From Candidatus Phytoplasma sacchari (GTDB lineage Bacteria > Bacillota_I > Bacilli_A > Acholeplasmatales > Acholeplasmataceae): a stretch of 9,543 nt of DNA. Positions 1 through 7,560 of the stretch are shown here, in pieces. The translations under genes were made by a program, and so were the position numbers. The first letter of the stretch is position 1. Each line of letters starts with the position of its first letter. Below the pieces are notes generated by a model, which saw only the letters and a program-made list of their open reading frames with translations, did no database searches and had not been told where the DNA came from. Location of the stretch: the NCBI RefSeq assembly GCF_009268105.1, contig NZ_VWXM01000016.1, positions 1-9,543 of the forward strand, read 5' to 3'.

Positions 1-551
<551 letters not shown>

Positions 552-827
552 TTATTTTTCTATGATAGCTAAAATATCTTCTTGTTTGATAATTAAATAT
601 TCTTCATTTTCATATTCATCTTTAAATTTAGTTCCAGAATAATTTTTGTAAATAACTTCATCATTAATTTGTATTTCTTTCACTTTAGGTCCTAAATTAT
701 TAACAATACCTACTGATTCTTCTTTTTTTTCTTCTACACTTAGAATAATTCCTTCACTTGTTTTATTTTGTATTTTTTTGCATTTTAAAACAACATAATC
801 ATTTAATGGTTTAATTTTCTTAACCAA
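552..827 (-). CDS. groES: Co-chaperonin GroES (Hsp10)
   Basis: This is the heptameric lid of the GroEL chamber and the first gene of the groES-groEL operon. The protein of about 91 residues has the family pattern: KIKPLNDYVVLKCKK at the start, a mobile-loop region around KTSEGIILSVEEK (usually TxGGIxLP; here the second Gly and Pro are replaced, as in divergent Mollicute GroES), GIVNNLGPKVKEIQINDEVIY in the middle, and a C-terminal EEYLIIKQEDILAIIEK. There is no ATG start. TTG codons exist at 833 and 827. The AAAGGA ribosome site at 838-843 is only 4 bases from the first but 10 from the second, so I prefer 827; the extended form starting at 833 adds two residues. An ATG at 837 is out of frame and meets a stop after five codons. 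The preceding spacer carries a candidate promoter and a large hairpin. Confidence 0.96.
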   Translation of the reverse strand: MVKKIKPLNDYVVLKCKKIQNKTSEGIILSVEEKKEESVGIVNNLGPKVKEIQINDEVIYKNYSGTKFKDEYENEEYLIIKQEDILAIIEK

Positions 828-989
828 AATCAATCATTCCTTTCTTTATTTCATGATATTTTATCGATTTAAATAATTTTTTGTATATTAAAATATAGTT
901 TTTCAAAACATATTTAACATAATTGTTTCAAATATATTTTATTAACATTTTTTTAAATTCAAAATATTTTTAAATTTACGTTTTAGTTA

Positions 990-1036
990 GTGTATATTTG
1001 CAATCGATATATTCAATTGCCAAATATTTAATACAC
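990..1036 (-). promoter_or_regulatory. Large imperfect hairpin/palindrome upstream of groES (candidate operator or 5' UTR element)
   Basis: Read on the minus strand, GUGU-AUAUUUG-CAAU on the left pairs with AUUG-CAAAUAU-ACAC on the right. That gives 15 pairs, plus two more (U-G, G-C) inside, closing a 7-nt loop. The left arm carries a 5-nt bulge (AUUAA) and a 1-nt bulge (G). It sits about at +1 to +47 of a promoter-like TATAAT at 1043-1048. The position recalls the CIRCE operator of HrcA-regulated groESL operons, but the sequence is not the CIRCE consensus (TTAGCACTC-N9-GAGTGCTAA). A regulatory role is inferred from position and structure only. Confidence 0.45.
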
Positions 1037-1042
1037 AACTAT

Positions 1043-1048
1043 ATTATA
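1043..1048 (-). promoter_or_regulatory. Candidate groES -10 box (TATAAT) with A-tract upstream
   Basis: The minus strand reads ATG-TATAAT, a perfect -10 hexamer with a T-G directly before it. No good -35 is present at 16-18 bases. Instead the run of phased A-tracts at 1061-1100 occupies the -20 to -65 region, where an UP-like, alpha-CTD-binding or bend-assisted activation could replace a -35. The predicted transcript would have a 5' leader of about 205 nt containing the hairpin at 990-1036. Confidence 0.35.
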
Positions 1049-1060
1049 CATAAATCTTTA

Positions 1061-1100
1061 TTTTTTTTTAATTTTTTTTTAATTTTTTTTAATATTTTTT
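1061..1100. promoter_or_regulatory. Helically phased A/T-tracts (predicted intrinsic bend)
   Basis: T9 (1061-1069), T9 (1072-1080), T8 (1083-1090) and T6 (1095-1100) are separated by AA or AATA. Their centres fall about 11, 10.5 and 11 bases apart, matching the helical repeat. Phased A-tracts of this kind bend DNA. The element lies between the divergent groES gene and the gene for the 312-aa membrane protein. Confidence 0.6.
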
Positions 1101-1145
1101 GTTTTGATATTAAATTTATTTTATTTTTTTAAAATTTCTAAAAAA

Positions 1146-1172
1146 TGTTTTTTTTTTTTTTAGTGTTATACT
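1146..1172 (+). promoter_or_regulatory. Candidate promoter of the 312-aa membrane protein gene with T14 spacer
   Basis: An extended -10 (TGT-TATACT, 1164-1172) is preceded by a TGTTTT-like element at 1146-1151. The spacer between them is largely a T14 homopolymer (1148-1161). The leader to the start codon at 1306 would be about 125 nt. Other TATA-like hexamers lie closer to the gene (around 1190-1215), so this assignment is tentative. Confidence 0.3.
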
Positions 1173-1305
1173 ATTTTCTGTGTGCACTATATAAATTGAG
1201 ATCATATTATAGTTAACTTTAGAATTTTTTAATATATTTTTTGTTTTTTTGATATCAAATTCAATTTTGAAAAATATATGATATTTTAAAAGAAGGGTAA
1301 TTATT

Positions 1306-2244
1306 TTGAAAACAAAAATAGGAAGAATAAAATATTTTTTAGAAATTATATTTTTTATTTTTTTATTTTTATTTTGTTTTTTATTTAGAAAAAATTTCTT
1401 TATTTTTTCTTTATCAGATTATTCTAAATTAGAATTAGATAATAAATTTTCATATATTGAATCTGATTTAGATCTTATAATACAAAATGAACAAGGTACT
1501 TTTATTAAATCGGTAATTGATGAGTCTGATAAATTAAAACAAATTATTTATAATAAAAAATCAAAATTATTTGATTTTATAAAACAATTAAAATTAATTA
1601 TTAAAAATAATCTACAAAATGAAGAATTCTTTAATCAAATGTGTATTTTTGTTAATAGCATTGACCAAGATGGAGATAGAATAAAAAAATTGACTCCAGA
1701 AATTAAATCTATCTATTTAAGTATTTTAGAAAATATGTTATTAATTAAAACTTCATTTAAAAATATTTGTGAAAAATTACAATTATTTAGTGATGATAAA
1801 TTTAATTTTGAAAATATTAAAATTTCAGATTTCGTAAATTCTTTTTATTCTATTTATAAAAATATTGATTCAATGAAAGATTTAAAAGAAAAGTTCTATA
1901 AATTGTATTTTCAAGATATAAAAGAAGATCATTTTAGATTAATTGAAGAAAGCAAAATTCAACAAATAGACTTATTTTTTTCTAGTCTTGAAAAATTAAT
2001 ACAAAATTATGATTTTGAATTTTATAAATTGTCTTTTGAAAATATATTTGCTAAATATTTAGAAATAACAGAACCTATTTTAAAAGATCATCCTGAATTG
2101 AATCATATTCAATCATCAGATGTTAAAACTGATGATCTTGAAAATGTTTACAATGTTTATTTTATAATACTTATTATTTTAGTTTTTATTTTGTTTTTGT
2201 TTTTTTTAATATTAATATTTAATAAAGTTTCGAAAAAAAGATAA
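1306..2244 (+). CDS. Putative surface protein with N- and C-terminal membrane segments (unrecognised family)
   Basis: The 312-aa protein matches no family I recognise. It starts at a TTG, supported by AGAAGGG at 1291-1297 with an 8-base gap; the first in-frame ATG is far inside. A basic N-terminus (MKTKIGRIK) leads into a Phe/Leu/Ile-rich segment at about residues 10-27, which may be a signal peptide or an anchor. About 250 charged, Lys/Asp/Glu-rich, mostly helical residues follow. A second strong membrane segment spans about 286-305, followed by a short basic tail (NKVSKKR). The predicted topology is a large outward-facing domain held at one or both ends, as in phytoplasma immunodominant membrane proteins (AMP, IdpA type). 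In other phytoplasmas amp lies beside groEL; here the gene is divergent from groES, so orthology is not implied. The stop codon lies inside a bidirectional terminator. Confidence 0.85.
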   Translation: MKTKIGRIKYFLEIIFFIFLFLFCFLFRKNFFIFSLSDYSKLELDNKFSYIESDLDLIIQNEQGTFIKSVIDESDKLKQIIYNKKSKLFDFIKQLKLIIKNNLQNEEFFNQMCIFVNSIDQDGDRIKKLTPEIKSIYLSILENMLLIKTSFKNICEKLQLFSDDKFNFENIKISDFVNSFYSIYKNIDSMKDLKEKFYKLYFQDIKEDHFRLIEESKIQQIDLFFSSLEKLIQNYDFEFYKLSFENIFAKYLEITEPILKDHPELNHIQSSDVKTDDLENVYNVYFIILIILVFILFLFFLILIFNKVSKKR

Positions 2245-2292
2245 AAAAGATAAAATTTAATATAATATTAAATTTTATCTTTTTTATCTTTT
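2236..2292. terminator. Perfect 28-bp palindrome, bidirectional terminator
   Basis: Bases 2236-2263 are exactly complementary in reverse to 2265-2292, with one central base, so the real loop would be 3-5 nt. Each arm holds two GATAAAA-type blocks and ends in a T-run on its exit side. It lies between the convergent membrane-protein gene and tRNA-Ser and would terminate both. It includes the stop codon at 2242-2244, and its last base is the encoded A of the tRNA's CCA end. Confidence 0.8.
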
Positions 2293-2384
2293 GGCGGAGT
2301 AGAAGGGATTTGAACCCTTGCACCGATTTTTTTCGGACTACGTCCTTAGCAGGGACGCCTCTTTAACCACTTGAGTACTACTCC
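2292..2384 (-). tRNA. tRNA-Ser(GCU), CCA encoded
   Basis: The minus strand folds as a class II tRNA. The acceptor pairs GGAGTAG with CTACTCC, followed by discriminator G and encoded CCA. The D arm is CTC-loop-GAG. The anticodon stem CGTCC/GGACG encloses the loop CTGCTAA, giving anticodon GCT, which reads the serine codons AGU and AGC. A long variable arm has a CCGA/TCGG stem closing an A6 loop, and the T arm is AAGGG-TTCGAAT-CCCTT. The long variable arm and anticodon agree on serine. Upstream on its strand, TACTAT a few bases from the 5' end is a possible -10. Confidence 0.98.
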
Positions 2385-2656
2385 TTTTATATAGTATTTT
2401 GAAATTAAAAAAACTAACACTAGTATTTTATTATAAAAATTATTTTTTTAAGTAATAAAAAAACAAAATAGCTTTTTAAATGAGAAATAAAATAATAAAT
2501 ATATTTTTTAGTTAATATATTATTTTTTAATAATACAATATAAAATATACATTTAGTTTAATTTTTATTAAATTAAAGTCTGAAATTTTTTAAGAAATAT
2601 TAAAGAATTTTTTTTCTATTATTGATATTATTAAAATAAAATTTACTTAAAAAAAT
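2385..2656. other. Spacer between the jetC-like gene and tRNA-Ser, small AT hairpins
   Basis: No gene is seen. TTTAATTT/AAATTAAA (2557-2577, 5-nt loop) and a TATTATT/AATAATA inverted repeat near 2515-2537 could form a terminator for the jetC-like gene. Both are purely A/T, so support is weak. The tRNA-Ser promoter must lie near 2385-2430. Confidence 0.3.
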
Positions 2657-5600
2657 CTATTTTTCTATTGTGAAATTTTCTACAATAGCAAAATTATCTT
2701 CTTTAATAATTACTAAACTAGTTGTTATATGAGGTATAATATTGATTATTCTTTGTGGAGGTACTGCTATAATAAACTGTATTTTTAATTCATTAAAAAA
2801 AGACATCATCGCATCTATTCTGCTTTCATCCATATTGTTAAAAGCTTCATCAAATAATACTAAACAACCTTTTTCATAATCATTTTCAAATAATAATTGT
2901 TCAAAACAAATAGCTATTATAATATAAAAAGGAACTTGTGTTTCTCCCCCTGATTTTTCCCTAAATACTTTAGAAAATAAAGATAAATTACCATTTTTAT
3001 CTTGGATTTGTATATCATAACTTAAATAATTTCGATAATCTAAGAATTCATATGATAAAACTTCATATTCTTTTTTAAAAGACATTATTTTTTGAAATAA
3101 TTCATCTAGCAATATTTTTTTATAATCATTTATATTATCTATAAATAAGTTAATTTCTTTTTGTGAATTTTTATCTGTGAATATTGGATAATATTTTTTA
3201 TATTCAATATTATCTGAAGGTTTTGTAATAATTTGATAGTAATCATTTCCAAAAGGTCTATTTTTTAATATTTTATTCAATTTTTCAATTTGTTGTTCAG
3301 CATTATCCAGACTTTCTTTTAATTTATTTATAAATTCTTCTTTAAAAATTATCTCTATTTTAAAGCTTAATTCTCTAGCTTCTTGTTCATAATGAACCAA
3401 ATTTTTTAAATTAATGAAGTTATATTCTTTTATGAAATAATCTATATTTTCTATTTGAGCATTTACATTAATTAAATTATATTTTTCTATGTATGAATTC
3501 ATTTGAGTAATAATATCTATTTGTTGTTTATTTTTTTGTTTTTCTATTTGCAAAATAGTTTCTTTTATTTGATTAAAAATAATATCATAATTATTTTTAT
3601 ATTTTAATAAATAGTTTTTAAATTGTATTTGAACTGCTTCAATGTTTATTATTCCTTTTTTTTCTTCTTCTTCCAATTGTTTTTTTATTTCTGATAATTC
3701 TTTATTAATTAAAATAATTTTTTTATCAGTAATATTAATTTTATTTTTTTTTTCCGCAATATTAAATAAAATATCATTTATCTTATTTGTTGTTTTTTTT
3801 TTATCTTCTTGAATTTCTTTTATTTTTGATGCAAAATCTATTATGTTATTATTTTCTTCCATTTTTTTTATTTTTTCTTTAAAGTCATCTATTTCAATTA
3901 AATATTCTGATAATTTTTTATTCAACAAAATATAATCTTTAACAGACAAAGAAGATAAATTTACTCTATTTATTAGAAATAATAGTTCTTCTTTTTGCTG
4001 AAAGTATTCTCTTTGTTGAATAAGTTCTTTTTCTAATTCTTCTATTTCATTTGTTAAAATTTTTTTTCTTATTTGTTTAGATTGCATACCTATAAAAGGA
4101 ATTTTATAAGTTCTTGGATTTAATTGTTGTGCTGTAAAATTACTATAAAACATTCCTTCAGGAGTAATAGCAGTTTTATGATTTTTTAATTTTTCAGTTT
4201 CTAATTCGCATATTATGTTTGATAATAACAAATTAATGTAATTTAAAGCATATTTATTATTTGATTTTATTTTTGATGCTAGACTTTTATTGTTTTCATT
4301 GATATAAGGTATTTTCTCAGCATTAACTATTCCTACATCATAAATTTTTTCTGTTGATTGAAATTTTTTATATATATTCAAAGATTGATCGAAAAAACGC
4401 GCATCAATTATCAAATTAAATTTTCTTTTTCCTAAAACACCTTCTATAACGTTTCTCCATAATTCTTCTTTTATTTCTATTAATTCACAAAGAGGATGAA
4501 TAGGAAGAATTGTGTTTTTGTTTCCTGATATACATATATTTTCTTTTATTATTGTTATTAATTTTATAATGTTTGGATTGTAACTAGGTAAAATATTATT
4601 TATCATTTCTATGTTATGTTTTTTCTGGAATATGTCTTTTTTTAATTCAGTAATATTTTTATCAATATCGTTTTTTTCAATATTAATGTTAATTTTTTCT
4701 TTTGATAATATCTCAGACATTTCTGAAATATATTTTTGCAAAATAGAATAATCTTTTATTTGGATATTATCTAGAATATTTTTTATTTTTTTGATATTTT
4801 TTTCTAAAATAAAGTTTTTTTTTAGGTAAAAGAATTTTTCTAAGTTATCTAAATTTTCTTCTATTTTTTTTTTTGCTAAAAATATTTTATCTTCTAATTC
4901 TTGAATAATATTTTGTTTTTCTATAACATCTTTTTTTAATGAATAGAATAAATTATTCAAATTTTCTTCTTTTTGAGATATTTTTGATCTTAAAATTTTT
5001 TCATTTATCTTATCTAAATATAAACTTGTTTCTTCTTTTTGAAATAATAAGTCTTTGATTTCGATTTGTAGGTATTCTTTTTGATTTATATATTTTTTAA
5101 TGTCATAATTTAACTTTTGAACTAAAGTCATTTTTTGAACGTAAAAATTAATTTTTTTTTGATTTTTTAATAATTTTATTTTTTGATTACATTCTATTAT
5201 TGTTTTTAATTTTTCTAATTTTTTTTTTTCTATTTCTATTTGATATTCTATTTTTTTTAGTTGTTGTACACTGTTTTTTAAACTAGCAATATTGATAGGG
5301 CTTTCTTCTAAGAGAAAATCAAATACGAAATTTTGCAAATTTAGAGGTTTGAATGCTAAAGCTTTTGGTAATATTTTAATATATTTTTGAATATTAATAT
5401 TTAAATATTTTTCCATGGCTTGTTGATAATTTTTTTTAGTATCGAAAAAATCAAATTTATAATCTTTTTTTTTGAAAAAATTACGGATTTGTTGGATGTT
5501 TTTTGGTTTATCTTCTGATATTAAAGTATCTTTTTCTAATTTATTGTTATTTAAAATATAAAATTTTTCTTTTAGCAGACTTTTATAGGCTAATTCTAAA

Positions 5601-5932
5601 ACACAACCTAAAATTGTGTATTTTTTTTCTTTATGACTATAAAATTCTAAAGCTATGTGAGCAATAACATCTTTATTTCTTAAAAATTCTTTATTTTCAG
5701 CTCCTATTTTACCTCTTATATAATTTTCTAATGAACGCTTAGCGTTTTCATTAGCAGCAATATTAAATTTAGTACCTGATTTTCCTCCTATCAGAATATA
5801 CTGTAAGGCATCTAATAAAGTTGATTTACCAGCACCATTTTCTCCAGAAATTAATGTGTTATTTTTAATATCTATCATCTGTGAAGAAAATAAATGCCAA
5901 TTAATTAATTGTATTTTTGTTAATTTTTTCAT
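2657..5932 (-). CDS. jetC: SMC-like ATPase, Wadjet JetC / MksB type
   Basis: This is the motor subunit of a Wadjet/Mks-type SMC complex, which in studied systems extrudes DNA loops and, with a nuclease, clears plasmids. The 1091 residues match the family's length and domain order. The N-terminal half-ATPase starts KLTKIQLINWHLF and has Walker A GENGAGKST at 30-38. A first coiled coil spans about 210-445. A hinge-like domain at about 465-615 has the JetC-typical HPLCELIEIKEELW, NLIIDARFFDQSL, LASKIKSNNKYALNYINLLL and NHKTAITPEGM. A second coil spans about 620-895. The C-terminal half has signature SGGET (994-998), Walker B LVLFDEAFNNMD (D1028, E1029) and AVPPQRI. All catalytic motifs are intact, so it is probably active. 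It starts at ATG 9 bp after the jetB-like gene, without a strong ribosome site, suggesting translational coupling. Family membership is confident; anti-plasmid function is not shown because JetA and JetD are missing here. Confidence 0.92.
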   Translation of the reverse strand: MKKLTKIQLINWHLFSSQMIDIKNNTLISGENGAGKSTLLDALQYILIGGKSGTKFNIAANENAKRSLENYIRGKIGAENKEFLRNKDVIAHIALEFYSHKEKKYTILGCVLELAYKSLLKEKFYILNNNKLEKDTLISEDKPKNIQQIRNFFKKKDYKFDFFDTKKNYQQAMEKYLNINIQKYIKILPKALAFKPLNLQNFVFDFLLEESPINIASLKNSVQQLKKIEYQIEIEKKKLEKLKTIIECNQKIKLLKNQKKINFYVQKMTLVQKLNYDIKKYINQKEYLQIEIKDLLFQKEETSLYLDKINEKILRSKISQKEENLNNLFYSLKKDVIEKQNIIQELEDKIFLAKKKIEENLDNLEKFFYLKKNFILEKNIKKIKNILDNIQIKDYSILQKYISEMSEILSKEKININIEKNDIDKNITELKKDIFQKKHNIEMINNILPSYNPNIIKLITIIKENICISGNKNTILPIHPLCELIEIKEELWRNVIEGVLGKRKFNLIIDARFFDQSLNIYKKFQSTEKIYDVGIVNAEKIPYINENNKSLASKIKSNNKYALNYINLLLSNIICELETEKLKNHKTAITPEGMFYSNFTAQQLNPRTYKIPFIGMQSKQIRKKILTNEIEELEKELIQQREYFQQKEELLFLINRVNLSSLSVKDYILLNKKLSEYLIEIDDFKEKIKKMEENNNIIDFASKIKEIQEDKKKTTNKINDILFNIAEKKNKINITDKKIILINKELSEIKKQLEEEEKKGIINIEAVQIQFKNYLLKYKNNYDIIFNQIKETILQIEKQKNKQQIDIITQMNSYIEKYNLINVNAQIENIDYFIKEYNFINLKNLVHYEQEARELSFKIEIIFKEEFINKLKESLDNAEQQIEKLNKILKNRPFGNDYYQIITKPSDNIEYKKYYPIFTDKNSQKEINLFIDNINDYKKILLDELFQKIMSFKKEYEVLSYEFLDYRNYLSYDIQIQDKNGNLSLFSKVFREKSGGETQVPFYIIIAICFEQLLFENDYEKGCLVLFDEAFNNMDESRIDAMMSFFNELKIQFIIAVPPQRIINIIPHITTSLVIIKEDNFAIVENFTIEK

Positions 5933-5941
5933 TTTTTAATT

Positions 5942-6574
5942 TCATTCTTTGTTTAAATTTAGATTTAATATTTTTTGATATTGTTGAACCATTTCGAGAT
6001 CTATTATATAAATTATAGTTGGATAAATATTTATAATTAGATCTTCTGGTAGATTATTATTTATATTATATTTCTCTAAAAAATCTATAATATTATATTT
6101 ATTGAATAGTGATAAAATTTTTTTCATTTTTTCTTTTGTCATTTTTTTAATTTCTGTGTAACCAATATTACCTAATTCTTTATATATATCCTTAAGATAA
6201 ATTTTTATTATATCATCGGATGGATTAGATTTTTTTTTATCATAAAATAGTATACATATGACTAAAAGAACTAAACTTTCTTCTTTGTTCAATTTAAGTT
6301 TGTTAAAGTTTTCTTTATTTTTTATAAAGATAACTTCGTTATCATATTTTATTTTTAATTGAAAATCTGCTAATTTAAAAAAGAAACTAAACAGATCTTT
6401 ATGTAGAATAATGAAGTGATAATCATCTATATCTGTCTTTTTTTTAATAGTTATAAAATTAACTTGAAGTAATTTATTTATTATTCTAGAAAAATTTTTT
6501 TTTTCTTTTTCTTTGAAATTGTCTAATCTTTCTACAAAATTGTATGTAGATTTTACATTTTCTGTTTCTTTCAA
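5942..6574 (-). CDS. jetB: DUF4194 kite-type subunit, Wadjet JetB / MksE like
   Basis: This 210-aa protein fits DUF4194, the tandem winged-helix (kite) subunit that bridges the kleisin in Wadjet/Mks SMC complexes. Matching features are an N-terminal helical part with a FSRIINKLLQVNFI stretch (about 27-41), YHFIILHKDLFSFFF (52-66), the conserved KLNKEESLVLLVICILFYDK (about 94-113) and a C-terminal DLIINIYPTIIYIIDLE (about 178-194). The start is TTG at 6574, chosen for the AGGAGT site at 6581-6586 with a 6-base gap; no ATG fits. It ends in TGA 9 bp before the SMC-like gene on the same strand, the usual jetB-jetC order. The expected jetA (DUF3375) is not upstream: 189 bp of spacer and a HAD phosphatase are there instead. 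The call rests on the weakly conserved DUF4194 pattern plus the very characteristic neighbour. Confidence 0.82.
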   Translation of the reverse strand: MKETENVKSTYNFVERLDNFKEKEKKNFSRIINKLLQVNFITIKKKTDIDDYHFIILHKDLFSFFFKLADFQLKIKYDNEVIFIKNKENFNKLKLNKEESLVLLVICILFYDKKKSNPSDDIIKIYLKDIYKELGNIGYTEIKKMTKEKMKKILSLFNKYNIIDFLEKYNINNNLPEDLIINIYPTIIYIIDLEMVQQYQKILNLNLNKE

Positions 6575-6657
6575 ATATTGACTCCTATATTTTTTTAATT
6601 TTAACAGATATGATTTTTTTTACTTATCTTTTTTCACTAATATCAATTTTTAAATAA

Positions 6658-6685
6658 ATTACATATACTTTAAATATTGTGTGAA
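6658..6685 (-). promoter_or_regulatory. Candidate promoter of the jetB-jetC unit
   Basis: On the minus strand TTCACA (6680-6685, 5/6 to TTGACA) is followed after 16 bases by TGTAAT (6658-6663, 5/6 to TATAAT). The leader to the TTG start at 6574 would be about 77 nt. It lies in the 189-bp gap after the HAD gene, consistent with jetBC being its own transcription unit. The -35 overlaps a TTATTCACA, a DnaA-box-like nonamer. Confidence 0.4.
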
Positions 6686-6736
6686 TAACTAGTATTACTA
6701 TTTATATTGATTTTCTTATTGTTATTGATTCTATTA

Positions 6737-6771
6737 TTGTTTAAAATTATTTTAAATTTTTTTTTAAACAA
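6737..6771 (-). terminator. Possible terminator hairpin at the end of the HAD gene
   Basis: TTGTTTAAAA and TTTTAAACAA form a perfect 10-bp stem around a 15-nt AT loop that includes further AAAATT/AATTTT complementarity. The HAD stop codon (6764-6766) lies inside the hairpin. No long U-run follows on the minus strand, so termination efficiency is doubtful. Confidence 0.4.
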
Positions 6772-7546
6772 GATTATTTTTTTTAAAAAAATCAAATATT
6801 TCATTTTTTTCAATATGAGGAGCTATAAAATTAGAATTTTTTCTTAAGAAATCGTATTTACTATTTCCCATCAGAACTGAAATATTAGCACCTTTTAACA
6901 TTTCTTTATCGTTACATCCATCACCAACACAAATTAACTCATGTTCAGGATATTTTTCTTTTATTTTTTTTATACCGAAAAATTTATTAATGTTTTTTAG
7001 AGTTAAATCTATATGACTTTCCCAATAGTATCTATTAAAATGATCCATATAGTCTAGTATTTTTTTAACTTTATTTGCGTCTGTACCAAATATATTGATC
7101 ATATAAATATTTTCTTTTAAATGAAATTCGTTATCTATATTTGTTTTTATCATTTTATTCCATTCTCGGATAAAAGGCAAATTATCTAATTCCCCGTTAT
7201 GAAATAGAGCTTCTTTTTCTTTACCTATACTAGCTAATACTACTTTTTGCAAATTAATTTTTTTTATTAATTCTATAATTTTGTCTGTAGGAATAGGATT
7301 TTCATCTATTATTTTATTATTTTTTATAGTAATAGCTCCGTTTGATAATACAAAATATTTGAAAAAAGGCATTATTTTTTTTATTACATTTAAATTTCTA
7401 TAATTTCTTCCGGTTGCTATACCTAAAATTGTATTAGGTTTTTTTGACAATTCTAAAATTAATTTTTGAGTTTGTGTTAAAACTTCTTTTCTTTTATTAC
7501 TATATAAAGTTTCATCAACATCAAAGAAGAATATTCTCTTTTTTAT
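6764..7546 (-). CDS. Cof-type HAD-IIB family phosphatase, probable ATA start
   Basis: This cytosolic haloacid-dehalogenase-superfamily hydrolase probably dephosphorylates small phosphorylated metabolites such as sugar phosphates; the substrate cannot be told. Motif I is FFFDVDET (nucleophile Asp near residue 8), motif II LSNGA, a motif III lysine probably in LKNINKFFGI, and motif IV VGDGCNDKEML. At about 260 residues it has normal Cof length. The start is unusual. Motif I lies upstream of the first TTG (7448-7450), and no in-frame ATG, GTG or TTG precedes it before the TAG at 7559-7561. A perfect AGGAGG (7555-7560) sits 8 bases from ATA at 7544-7546 and 5 bases from another ATA at 7547-7549. 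Initiation at ATA is therefore the best reading, giving (M)KKRIFFFDVDET. A TTG start at 7450 would remove the catalytic Asp. A recent ATG-to-ATA change or a sequencing error is the alternative. Confidence 0.9.
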   Translation of the reverse strand: MKKRIFFFDVDETLYSNKRKEVLTQTQKLILELSKKPNTILGIATGRNYRNLNVIKKIMPFFKYFVLSNGAITIKNNKIIDENPIPTDKIIELIKKINLQKVVLASIGKEKEALFHNGELDNLPFIREWNKMIKTNIDNEFHLKENIYMINIFGTDANKVKKILDYMDHFNRYYWESHIDLTLKNINKFFGIKKIKEKYPEHELICVGDGCNDKEMLKGANISVLMGNSKYDFLRKNSNFIAPHIEKNEIFDFFKKNNLV

Positions 7547-7554
7547 TATTAAAT

Positions 7555-7560
7555 CCTCCT
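7555..7560 (-). promoter_or_regulatory. Perfect AGGAGG ribosome binding site that fixes the HAD start
   Basis: AGGAGG on the minus strand is the strongest Shine-Dalgarno on that strand in this window. It points to ATA codons 5 and 8 bases downstream; no ATG, GTG or TTG lies within reach in any useful frame. Confidence 0.75.

Noticed and set aside
834..1305. CIRCE operator for HrcA
   Set aside because: No TTAGCACTC-N9-GAGTGCTAA or near match is present; only the unrelated hairpin at 990-1036 is found.
5942..5944. TGA read as tryptophan (Mycoplasma code 4)
   Set aside because: Tryptophans in the window use TGG, and stopping at this TGA gives a normal-length DUF4194-type protein, so the standard code fits better.
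6575..6763. Possible jetA (DUF3375) or remnant upstream of jetB
   Set aside because: Only 189 bp of A/T-rich spacer with a promoter-like pair; no frame resembling a kleisin of about 480 residues on either strand.
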